From contig CM045750.1 in the NCBI GenBank assembly GCA_024760905.1, positions 14,790,419-14,854,418 of the forward strand: a stretch of 64,000 nt of DNA, given 5' to 3'. The DNA is from Plotosus lineatus. Lineage: Eukaryota; Chordata; Actinopteri; Siluriformes; Plotosidae. Each line of letters opens with the position of its first letter. Position 1 is the stretch's first letter. Below the pieces are notes generated by a model. The model worked only from the letters and a program-made list of their open reading frames with translations. It was not told the DNA's origin and made no database searches. Shown piece by piece: positions 55,635 to 64,000 of this stretch. A program made the position numbers and the translations under genes.

Positions 55635-56594
55635 TCTGACCTGGAAGACTGATGGAAGTGGACTCGGAGAGCTCGGAGGACAGACGGATCATCTTGGCGT
55701 ATCTGGCCATCTCGCCTTCGTCACTCATGTTTTTTAACCACTCGATGTAATAAGTTTGGCTCCCCGCTATTTTTTTTTCCCTTTCTTTCTTTCTTTCTTT
55801 CTTGACAGTCACCAAAGTATGCACTCTTTATTCGAACTGAAGAACCCCCTGTATATTTCAAAACCACTTTCCCTTTTGTCTCAGCAGGGAGATGTGGTTT
55901 GTCGCGATTGCTCGTGCTTACCTCATGATTAAAAGATGGAATTGAAAGATATTTTAATAATAATGAAACAAAGCAATATAGAAAAGAAATTATGTTTAAG
56001 TCTGACCTGTGTTCAACCAGTGCTGGAGAAGGGCGGCATTTACTCAGGGAGTGTCTGAGGAGAGAAACCGCCGCTTTCCACTGCCTGAGGTGTGTAATTT
56101 GTCCTTTTTGTGTCTGACAGGTTCACTCAAATACTTTACGAATGCATACGCATTTATACACGTCGAGACTATAGGACCAGAGAATGAAAAGATTTCCTGC
56201 AAAAAAAAAAAAAAACTATTTAGATATCCAATGTGTTTCATTCTTACCCAACATCTTAATAATAATTTTTTTTTGTTTTTGTTTTTTTTGGGCTTCTGTG
56301 AATGGGCGGTTGGAACGATGTGTCATTACATATCACACCATTTCTAGATGCAAAAAAAGCCTGCAACACAATACAGTATTTATAGAATGCACGGTGCAAG
56401 ATTGTACACATCTTTTCTCGTAAAAATGACTGAAGTGCCACCTGATCCGTGTTCGCTGGTAACCCAGTCTTCCTCGTTGTCTTCCCTGTTTAACTCGGGC
56501 TTGCTGATATTCACTTCACCGCCTCATCGTACAATGAAAGCCGGGGTCGGTTTTCTCTTCAGTGCTCCAGCCGAACCCCTCATTGCTCTCAGAG

Positions 56595-56626
<32 letters not shown>

Positions 56627-56690
56627 AGCCACGCCCACCCTTCATACATGCAAACTCCTCTCTGATTGCTGGTTCGTACATGGTGGGGTC
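55635..56690 (+). other. Proximal rhog 3'UTR
   Basis: Unique-looking sequence directly after the rhog stop, with CTTT repeats (55782-55803), several poly-A and poly-T tracts and no SINE. No canonical AATAAA followed by a GT-rich element is obvious before 57973. Confidence 0.5.
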
Positions 56691-57108
56691 ACGTACAAGC
56701 AGGGAGACACTGGGGCATTTGATTGGATATTTCCCATTGGACGACCATGAGGCAATGATTGGTCGATGCTTTTTCGGGACTACGCAGACCTTAAGTTATT
56801 GATTGTAAAAACAGTTTAAACCAATTTATTAGTCTGTGTATACAGCAAAAGATTTAGCAACCCAAACTTTCATGCAAACATTTCATGTAATGATTTATCG
56901 CCGTGATTAATACAGAATGTGCTTATTTACAAGATTTAGAAAAAAAAAAAAAAAAAAAATCCATGCTGATCTATGCAGCCCACTTTCTCTCGGCTCTCCT
57001 CTCTTGGATCTCTGACTGACACATGGACGAAGGGGGAGGAGGGTGGGACAGATTACATTTCAACATCAACCTAAACTCTTAATGTGTTTATATACATACA
57101 GATTGACA

Positions 57109-57365
57109 ATATGTGCGGCGCTCCACCGAACGTAGGCGCTTGACGCAAGTGACGTATGGTGCTTGTGAGACAAAGCGCGGCTTACCCGGGCTTCCGATCT
57201 GATCTTTCAAGTGAGCAAGCGAAGGTTGAGTACTAAACAAGTATTCGACGCACACTTGCTCACTTGAAAGATCAGATCGGAAGCCCGGGTAAGCCGCGCT
57301 TTGTCTCACAAGCACCATACGTCACTTGCGTCAAGCGCCTACGTTCGGTGGAGCGCCGCACATAT
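57109..57365. repeat. Perfect 111-bp inverted repeat (35-base loop)
   Basis: Arms 57109-57219 and 57255-57365 are exact reverse complements, with the loop at 57220-57254. The arms are GC-rich (gcggcgctccaccgaacg, ttacccgggcttccgatc) in AT-rich DNA. A single partial relative occurs at 5959-5998 (gcactccaccgaaagtaggc), so it belongs to a dispersed family. It lies 1.5 kb after the rhog stop. Confidence 0.95.
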
Positions 57366-57638
57366 AGGTCATCATGATCATTTCTTGGCCAGTATATCAT
57401 CTAACAAAAAGGTTAGTGCGATCATAATGTGCCTTTCTGGTGCTTTCACATCTAATGCAGTCACACCAATAGAATTCCAAGTGCCTGACGTGTTTCTGGA
57501 TGTGGTTCGTAAACCCGCCGTATCCTGTGAAGTTGCCCAAAGCCTTAAAGGAGTCAAATAGAATTGACTCGTGTCATGCATTTCAGTGAGCTATAAAGGT
57601 AAATGACGCTTTGGTCATCTGGTTCAGAAGGTTTAGTA

Positions 57639-57671
<33 letters not shown>

Positions 57672-57972
57672 TGAGTGAGAGACATTCATTCTTAATCATC
57701 GTGTTTCACAGTGAGTCAGTGCTTACCCTCAGCAGGTATTCCACAGCCGTCAGCCCCGGTATGGCGAAATCGTGTCACGCATGCTGAAATCGATGCCTAC
57801 AAATGTCATGATGCTGTGGTGGTTGGACTGTTGAAACATAATGATATTTCAGTCTGTAATCATGTTTAAGGTTCATTTCCCTGTAAGTGATCCCGAGCAC
57901 TTGCTGCTATGTATCTATGTGAGAGAAATGGTTCTGAAGAGGGGCTTCACTGAGCCTTGCCATAAGAAGACC

Positions 57973-57978
57973 AATAAA
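57973..57978 (+). other. Candidate polyadenylation signal (rhog)
   Basis: AATAAA in accaataaaaatcactg, 2.3 kb after the rhog stop. If used, the 3'UTR would contain the perfect inverted repeat at 57109-57365. Confidence 0.35.
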
Positions 57979-58019
57979 AATCACTGATTGATTGATTATA
58001 TACCTGTGAAATACTCTCA

Positions 58020-58416
58020 CTCATTTGCTTAACCACTTAATCCTTCTGGGGTTGCTCAGAGACCGGAGCCCATCTCAGCCGACCCTGGTTAAAGGAGTAC
58101 ACCCCAAACAGCCTGCCAGAATATTACAGGTCAAAGGAAACCCTATCGTTGGCGGTTAGGGACAGCCGTCTAACCTCATGTGCATGTGTTTGGACTGTTG
58201 GAGGAAATTGGTGTACCCAGAGGAAACCCACGCAGACATGGACAGAACGGTCAACCCCATACACAAACACCCAAGCTGGGATTGGGACTTGAACTCAGGA
58301 CCTTTTTTGTTTCGAGGAAGATGTGCTAACCACTATGCGTCCCTTCTGAGTTCGAATACCAGACGCAGCTTGGATGTGTGGAGTTCGCAAGTTCTCTGTG
58401 GGCTTGTGTGGGGTTA
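58020..58416 (-). mobile_element. SINE-M copy and fragment
   Basis: 58025-58345 reverse (cggagcccatctcagccgac, ggactgttggaggaaattgg), then a short plus-strand piece 58345-58415 (gagttcgaataccagacgca). Confidence 0.75.
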
Positions 58417-58805
58417 CAGGGATGCCTCGATACTTCACGCTTCAATTCAGCTTCACATTTAAAAAAAAAAAACAAAAACATATTTGGCGAATTCAAAGAA
58501 TAAGGAAAATGGCGCAAAACGAGGCCAATTATGCAAAAAAAAAAAAGCATCAAAACTACTTACATTTTTATGTGAGGCACGCATCTGTGTGCACGCGCAC
58601 ATCTGTATGTGTGTATTTATAGGTAATTTACATTTTATGCATTATTTTTGAATGTTTAATTGTTATTATAAGCATTGAATATGTATTTGTGGATATTATA
58701 TACACATGTACGTATACATAAGTCAGGTGGGGTTGATCCTACTTCGCGAAAATCAGGGGTTGGAGGTCTCGGACCCAATTAACCGCGGAAAGTGAGCGAT
58801 TCTTG
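58417..58805 (+). mobile_element. MITE-1 copy
   Basis: Starts cagggatgcctcgat and ends agtgagcgattcttg, TA flanks; somewhat diverged. Confidence 0.8.
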
Positions 58806-58821
58806 TAATTTGATCACTCTG

Positions 58822-59000
58822 GTTTCCTGTTACAGTCCACACAAGGGTAACTGGATGTTGGAAATTGCCCCTAGGTGTGCGTGTAAGTGTGAATAGTTGC
58901 TTGGCCTTGTGATACACTGGCAAGCTGTTCTGAGTTGGCTGAGATAGGCTTCGGTGCCCCGAATAGGAATAAAGCAGTCTGGCGAATAGTTAAATGTGTT
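58822..59000 (+). mobile_element. SINE-M 3' fragment
   Basis: tctggtttcctgttacagtc, ggaaattgcccctaggtgtg, ctgagttggctgagataggc. Confidence 0.7.
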
Positions 59001-59233
59001 TTTTTTTCACCTAAAAACATGTTAAATGAGTAACCATTTGATGAGGAGTTGAGTATTTTGGACCGCTTGTGTTTGAGCCTGTGTGAGTTTGATCAAACTT
59101 TTATTTTGTAAATTTTATGTTTGAAACTTTGTCACTTTTGACCGCCTGCACATGTAATAATTGCCATCTTGGTCTGTGGCTGATGTAAAAAGTGACATTA
59201 CTGAACAGTAGAGTGGTCTCAGAAGTGAAGTGG

Positions 59234-59234
<1 letters not shown>
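59001..59234. other. Unassigned, possible rhog 3'UTR
   Basis: Unique-looking AT-rich sequence before the microsatellite block. Confidence 0.35.
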
Positions 59235-59286
<52 letters not shown>

Positions 59287-59385
59287 AAAATTGCACATTT
59301 CTCTATGTATCAATGCTTACTTGCAGTGTCCCAGTTAGTCAGGCTTCTCAGATGCTAATAACTTTTTGTTTTATATATATTATAT

Positions 59386-59434
<49 letters not shown>

Positions 59435-59451
59435 TTTATATATATATACAT

Positions 59452-59512
<61 letters not shown>

Positions 59513-59527
59513 TATGCATATATATAT

Positions 59528-59584
<57 letters not shown>

Positions 59585-59610
59585 TATATATATATATATA
59601 TGTGTGTATA

Positions 59611-59686
<76 letters not shown>

Positions 59687-59722
59687 TATATATATGTGTA
59701 TATATATATATATATAGATATA
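59235..59722. repeat. Compound TG/TA/CA microsatellites
   Basis: GT tract 59235-59281, then from 59390 alternating TA and CA blocks that are mutually complementary and can form long hairpins. Confidence 0.97.
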
Positions 59723-60232
59723 GCGAGAGAGAGAATACAATACTTAGCCAAAGAGTGCCTTTGGATATAAATATATATCAGACTGAGAGCACGTTTGATA
59801 AAGTGGACCTGTTGTTTCAATCGTTTATCTGAGCGTAACAAGCCATTTCTTTTCTTTATTGAAATGAATTCTATCATTTTAAATCCATTCAAGTTTTGTT
59901 TTAATTTGTTTTTGTCATGTTAAAAAACATCAGAGAACTGTGGAGGCATCTCACCTGAGTGTTGGTGTCATGAATTATTCTGTAAAAGGGTGAATGTGAG
60001 AATGAATCGCCATGTGTTTGTACTCTTCCCTTCATTCTACCCTCCACCCGTCGAAATGGAGCAGAAAGGGCGTCATGTCGCAGCTTGTCTGCCTGCTTTG
60101 GTGTATGGTACGTACTGCATTTATACACTGGGAACTTGATTTTTTTTTTTGTTGTTGTTTGTTAAAACTGTCAATTTTATAACAGACATTTGTATAAATG
60201 AACTAACAGTGTAACAATTTTAAATTATGCCA

Positions 60233-60238
60233 AATAAA
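60233..60238 (+). other. Candidate distal polyadenylation signal (rhog)
   Basis: AATAAA followed about 20 bases later by a GT-rich stretch (ccgtggtttccttgtgg), in a non-repetitive AT-rich segment (59740-60260) that looks like a 3'UTR end. It would give a 4.6-kb 3'UTR. Confidence 0.35.
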
Positions 60239-60294
60239 ACTATAATTTGCATTCCGTGGTTTCCTTGTGGATGATTCTGTATCAGTGACACATC

Positions 60295-60526
60295 CTGTTC
60301 CTGTAGAGCACGTCCACCTCACAGCAAGAAGGTCCTGGATCCGAGTCCCCAGCTCGGCAAGGTTGCTTGAGTTTGGCGGATGTGTTTCCTCCTGGGTACT
60401 TCAGTTTCCTCCCACGGTCCAAAGACGTGTACATTAGACTGAATGGTGGAATCTAATGTTCCAGATTTCAATTCTTGTGAGAGTGTGAATAGTTGAGCGG
60501 CGTCAGCCTCTCTGCAAATGTTTCTA
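60295..60526 (+). mobile_element. SINE-M copy
   Basis: agagcacgtccacctcacag, gtacttcagtttcctcccac; its tail is cut by the MITE-1 at 60527. Confidence 0.75.
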
Positions 60527-60752
60527 CACTGATGCCTTGCTACTTCGTGCTTCAGTTTCTGTGGCTTCAGTGCATCGCGGGTTTTTCAAAAATATTCATC
60601 GAAAAATAGGAAAAAAGTTCAGGAAAATGCCGCAAAACAAGGCCAATTATGCAAAAAAAAAAAAAAAAAACCCAAACAATCAATCAACCCAAAACGCGGC
60701 GATGGGGGGGAGGGCTCGGTCCGTATTACCCGCGGAAAGTGAGAGATCCGTG
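60527..60752 (+). mobile_element. MITE-1 copy, internally deleted
   Basis: Starts cactgatgccttgc and ends agtgagagatccgtg; about half the usual length, lacking the ttgaatgtttaattg segment. Confidence 0.75.
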
Positions 60753-60839
60753 TAGTTTGAATTGGATATTTGCTACGGCATTCAAGCCAGTTATCTCAAT
60801 CTGACAGTTCAAGACCAGAATGGTTTTGAACGTGGGCTG

Positions 60840-61045
60840 TAGTCAGATGGCGGCGTATTGGTTACCATGTTCACCTCACACCAAGGCAAGTTTGCATCTT
60901 TTTCCTGTGCCTGTCTGAGTTTCCTCCAGCTAGTCTGGTTTGGACTATAGGAGGAACCGCTCTTTCACCAAGTGTTGGCTGAGATGGGCTCTAGCCTCTC
61001 CCTGGCTCTATTGGGATTAAGTGGTTTGGTGAATGAATGAGTCTC
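60840..61045 (+). mobile_element. SINE-M copy, internally deleted
   Basis: ggcggcgtattggttaccat, tgagtttcctccagctagtc, ttgggattaagtggtttgg. Confidence 0.7.
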
Positions 61046-61500
61046 TACAGAATTCACAAGATGAATAGAAGTTACTCGTCAGGACTGCAAATGGAATAAA
61101 TGACACAAACAGGAAGAGGAAACTGATCAGTCTAGGGTCATGTTTTGTTCTGAATCTGAATACGCGACCAAACCTGTGTCGTTCTTTAAGCAGGTTTCCG
61201 CTGCGCTCATGCACAGAAACCACACCAAAAGCCAAGTGCATCATGCACTGCAGCATAACATCAACACCTCACAGTAGTTCGTCAGAGTTCTCACTGTAGG
61301 TGCATCCTGATGCGTTCAAGTAGCTTCACCGGGACTGGAACTGTACTGGGCATACAATCGAGACGAACACAGACAATTCATTTCATCATGATGACGATGA
61401 TACCCTTATGGTGGAAAAAAGGAATCAATCAAAAGTAAAATGTGCACCTTTCATCCAGAAAGTGTTTTTTTTTTTCATCCATTTCTAACAATGTAGTTTA
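61046..61500. other. Unassigned sequence
   Basis: No frame or repeat recognised. Confidence 0.45.
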
Positions 61501-61507
61501 TATAAAT

Positions 61508-62065
61508 CTCAATCAGGGACAGCAAGGTGGTGCAGTGGTTAGCACATCCGCCACATAGCAAGAAGGTCATGGGTTCGATTTCCAGCTCAGGGATTTCTGC
61601 ATGGAGTTTGCATGTTCTCTCCGTGTTTGAATGAGTTTCCGCCAACAGTCCAGACATACACATCAGGCTACAATAGCTGTTTGTGTTGCCCTGCAAAATC
61701 CTGGTGAGCTGTTCAGGGTGTATGGTGCCTTTACCTGGCATCGGCTGAGACGGGCTCCAGCTTCCTCGTGACCCTAATAGGATTAAGTGATTCAGAGATG
61801 ACAGAGTGAGTTAGTATGACTTCTCTTTTATTACTCTGGCATGCTCAGTAGGCTAATTGGCCGGCATGCTCAGTAGGCTAATTGGCCGGCATGCTCAGTA
61901 GGCTAATTGGCTATTCTAAATTGCCCCCAGGTGTGAGTCTGAGTGGTTGGTTGTGTTGGCCTTGCAGTGGACTGGCAAGCTGTTCAAGTTGTACCCTGCC
62001 TTCGCCATCAGTCAGCAGATATAGGCTGCAGCCTCCCTGTGCAGGATCAAAGGGTTTGGCAGCCA
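61508..62065 (+). mobile_element. Two SINE-M copies
   Basis: 61508-61830 (ggtggtgcagtggttagcac to gattaagtgattcagagatg) and 61836-62065, the latter starting in the triplicated 25-bp unit. Confidence 0.8.
61836..61910. repeat. 25-bp triplication inside a SINE-M
   Basis: Three near-exact units of ggcatgctcagtaggctaat plus tggcc at the SINE's conserved box. Confidence 0.85.
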
Positions 62066-62486
62066 AAGGTTTTGACTTGGAATCTCGCTCGTCGGCCTTT
62101 CTTTATGGAGGTCATGTGACCCTATGCTCGTGTGGGTTTCCTTTTTGTACTCCAGATTTTTCTCACATTCTGAACACCTGTGCATTTCGTGATTGCATTT
62201 GGTTGTAAATTTCGCATAGATTAGCAAGTGATTGAGTCTCTGTCTCCCAGCAGGTCTGTGTTAGCTTTGCATGTCTGGACAGCTCTTTACTTGTACGTGT
62301 GACAAAAGAACCTTAGAAATTTTTACGGGATAATAACTGGATGAGTCACGCTCAAGTTCACGTTTCCTGTGAGTTTATTCATGTGTTTAACTGTTCCTGG
62401 GCCACGATACACAAGAGTATCTTTTCTATACTCATAACATGATGATAACAATGTGTACATTTTATATACAGTATATATTATATATA
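62066..62486. other. Unassigned sequence with a SINE-M trace
   Basis: 62125-62200 resembles the SINE-M conserved box (gtgtgggtttcctttttgta); otherwise nothing recognised. Confidence 0.45.
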
Positions 62487-63160
62487 CAGGTATACTTTGG
62501 CTTAAGTTGTTTCGAGTGAAGTCGTTCTCGATTATACGTCGGTTTTACAAAAGTATAGAAAAATAAAAACAAATAAAGTTGAATAAATAAAGTTTAATAA
62601 AATAGATTTTATTTGTTATGGTCTGTGCTGGCTGGAGGAAATAACTCTCTTCATTCATTGCAAGCGCTGGCGAGGGGCGTGGCTGCTACCTGCAGGCGAG
62701 GTCCAGAGAGTGCACCTGTTTCCATTCAGCAATCAGCAATTAGTGAGCTATAAATAGGAGCGACGCGTTTCCCTCCGACGTCAGAAGATTGTCCTTCCCA
62801 GTGGTTCCGTTCCCCTGTTATCTCTCTGACTCCTGGTATCCTGCTTCGTGCTCGACCGGTTTTCATCGATTAATTATTTCCAGTGATTTAGATTTTCCAA
62901 AGTGCAAAATAAAATCGTTGAATCTTCTTACATGGTCTCCTGCAACTTTGGGTCCGACGCATATGCTCCAGGCGCAACATTATTAACCATATTGAAAATT
63001 GCATTCATGAATAAAGTCCAGAACTAGGAATGGTTATTTTCTGTTTAGTCTAGACAAGTAAATTTGGCGTAGCCTAGCCTAGGCTAACATAGAGACGAGC
63101 TAATTCAACTTAAGTCGTCTCTCCTGGAACCAATTAACAACGTTGGGTGAGCTATACCTG
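62487..63160 (+). mobile_element. TA-flanked MITE with a promoter-like core
   Basis: Short inverted ends caggtatact / agctatacctg with TA at 62485 and 63161. The core (62660-62900) is GC-richer and holds gtgagctataaataggagcg with an upstream cagcaatcag, a TATA/CAAT-like arrangement. No transposase frame seen. Confidence 0.65.
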
Positions 63161-63294
63161 TATATAATTACAATATGAGATAAAATAAATTAAAATGTTC
63201 ACTCCTACCAGATCAACTCCACTGTGTTGGCACTCAGTTGATCCAGAAGAGTGAGTCAGCAGATCCGGCACATTCCGCAGGTTAAAGGTGAATG

Positions 63295-63640
63295 GGCAGT
63301 GGTGGTCTAGTGGTATAGGGCGCTGGATCACTGATCCAAAGGTTGGGGGTTCAAGTCCCTCTCTCCACAAGGTTGTCACTGTCCCCCCCCAGTGCGGCTA
63401 ACTGGGTTATCAAAGGCGGCCCATGTCTGTCACTGTCTATGGTGAGAGGCATGTAAAAGAACCATTGCTGACTTTCGTAAAGAGTAGCTGCAAAGTCGTC
63501 AGCGTATTTCTGTCCCTTGGTAAAAGGGTTGTGACAGGAAGGGCATCCGACGTAAAAACCTCTGCCAAATCAAACATGCGAATCCGATGATTCGCTGTGG
63601 CGACTCCCGAGTAAAAGGGAAAAAGCCGAAAGGAAGATAA
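63295..63640 (+). mobile_element. SINE-A2 copy
   Basis: gggcagtggtggtctagtgg to gccgaaaggaagataaagg. It appears flanked by aaaggtgaat (63285-63294 and 63639-63648), a likely target duplication. Confidence 0.92.
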
Positions 63641-63689
63641 AGGTGAATATCTTTGCTGATGCCTACTTAACTTGCTTTCAAATACAAAG

Positions 63690-63910
63690 CCACACTCCTA
63701 CTTATACCGAGGAGCGATTCGGAACAGTCAGTTGGCGTACTGGGCATGTTTTTGGATTGTGGGAGGAAACTGGAGTACCTGGATGAAACCCACAAAAGAG
63801 CAGGGAGAACATGCAAACCCCCACACAGAAAACCCTGACCCAGCCCGGAACTCAAACCGGTGACCTTGCTGTGAGTTGGACATGCAAACCACTACGCCGC
63901 CATGTCCCCT
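63690..63910 (-). mobile_element. SINE-M copy
   Basis: ggattgtgggaggaaactgg, gagcagggagaacatgcaaa, ccactacgccgccatgtccc. Confidence 0.8.
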
Positions 63911-64000
63911 GTGCTATTACGTAAACATGCAAATAAAATAAAAAAAAATACCGGTAATAAAAAAAAAACGCAGAACGAATATTCTACTTACCAAACCACA

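Overview
The window is vertebrate nuclear DNA and almost certainly teleost. It has two recognisable host genes with intron-exon structure, set in very repeat-dense, AT/CA-microsatellite-rich DNA full of tRNA-derived SINEs, RTE and L2 LINE pieces, Tc1, pogo/Tigger-like and hAT DNA-transposon remnants. A siluriform (catfish) is my guess, because the Mermaid-type SINE is so abundant; this is inference only.

Gene 1 is hdx (highly divergent homeobox), on the minus strand. Nine coding exons between 26379 and 4818 join in frame into a 672-residue protein with two homeodomains, an acidic middle and a C-terminal coiled coil. The ATG is the first base of its exon, so 5'UTR exon(s) lie upstream. A CG-rich, CCAAT- and G-run-bearing stretch at 31.9-33.1 kb is the likely promoter. 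Gene 2 is rhog, on the plus strand: one intact coding exon at 55059-55634 preceded by a splice acceptor. A GC-richer block near 41.6 kb is a possible 5'UTR exon.

Layout: 1-4.6 kb repeats downstream of hdx; 4.8-26.4 kb hdx coding exons and introns (a hAT at 11.8 kb, a Tc1/hAT/SINE composite at 16-18.4 kb, an L2 interrupted by an RTE at 22.1-24.9 kb, a 1.2-kb GAGT satellite at 24.9-26.1 kb); 26.4-32 kb probable first intron of hdx (a foldback with hammerhead-ribozyme motifs at 29.4 kb and a Tigger MITE at 29.7 kb); 33-55 kb intergenic DNA and probable rhog intron (second hammerhead foldback 38.5 kb, nested MITEs 39.7-40.9 kb, telomere-like array 41 kb, second Tigger MITE 46.3 kb, hAT 48.8 kb); 55-60.2 kb rhog and its probable 3'UTR, with a perfect 111-bp inverted repeat at 57.1 kb; 60-64 kb repeats.

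Repeat names used below (mine). SINE-A: tRNA-like head plus a shared body; form A1 ends in the same tail as SINE-M, form A2 ends in a tail shared with the RTE LINE. SINE-M: Mermaid/DANA-like SINE. SINE-C and SINE-D: two further tRNA-like SINEs. MITE-1: family with ends reading cagggatccctc. MITE-2: Tigger family with ends cagtaaaacctcc. MITE-3: family with ends cagacgctcccc. The most interesting signal is the pair of foldback elements that together carry four complete hammerhead-type motifs and sit inside TA arrays, as expected for Penelope-like/retrozyme terminal repeats.
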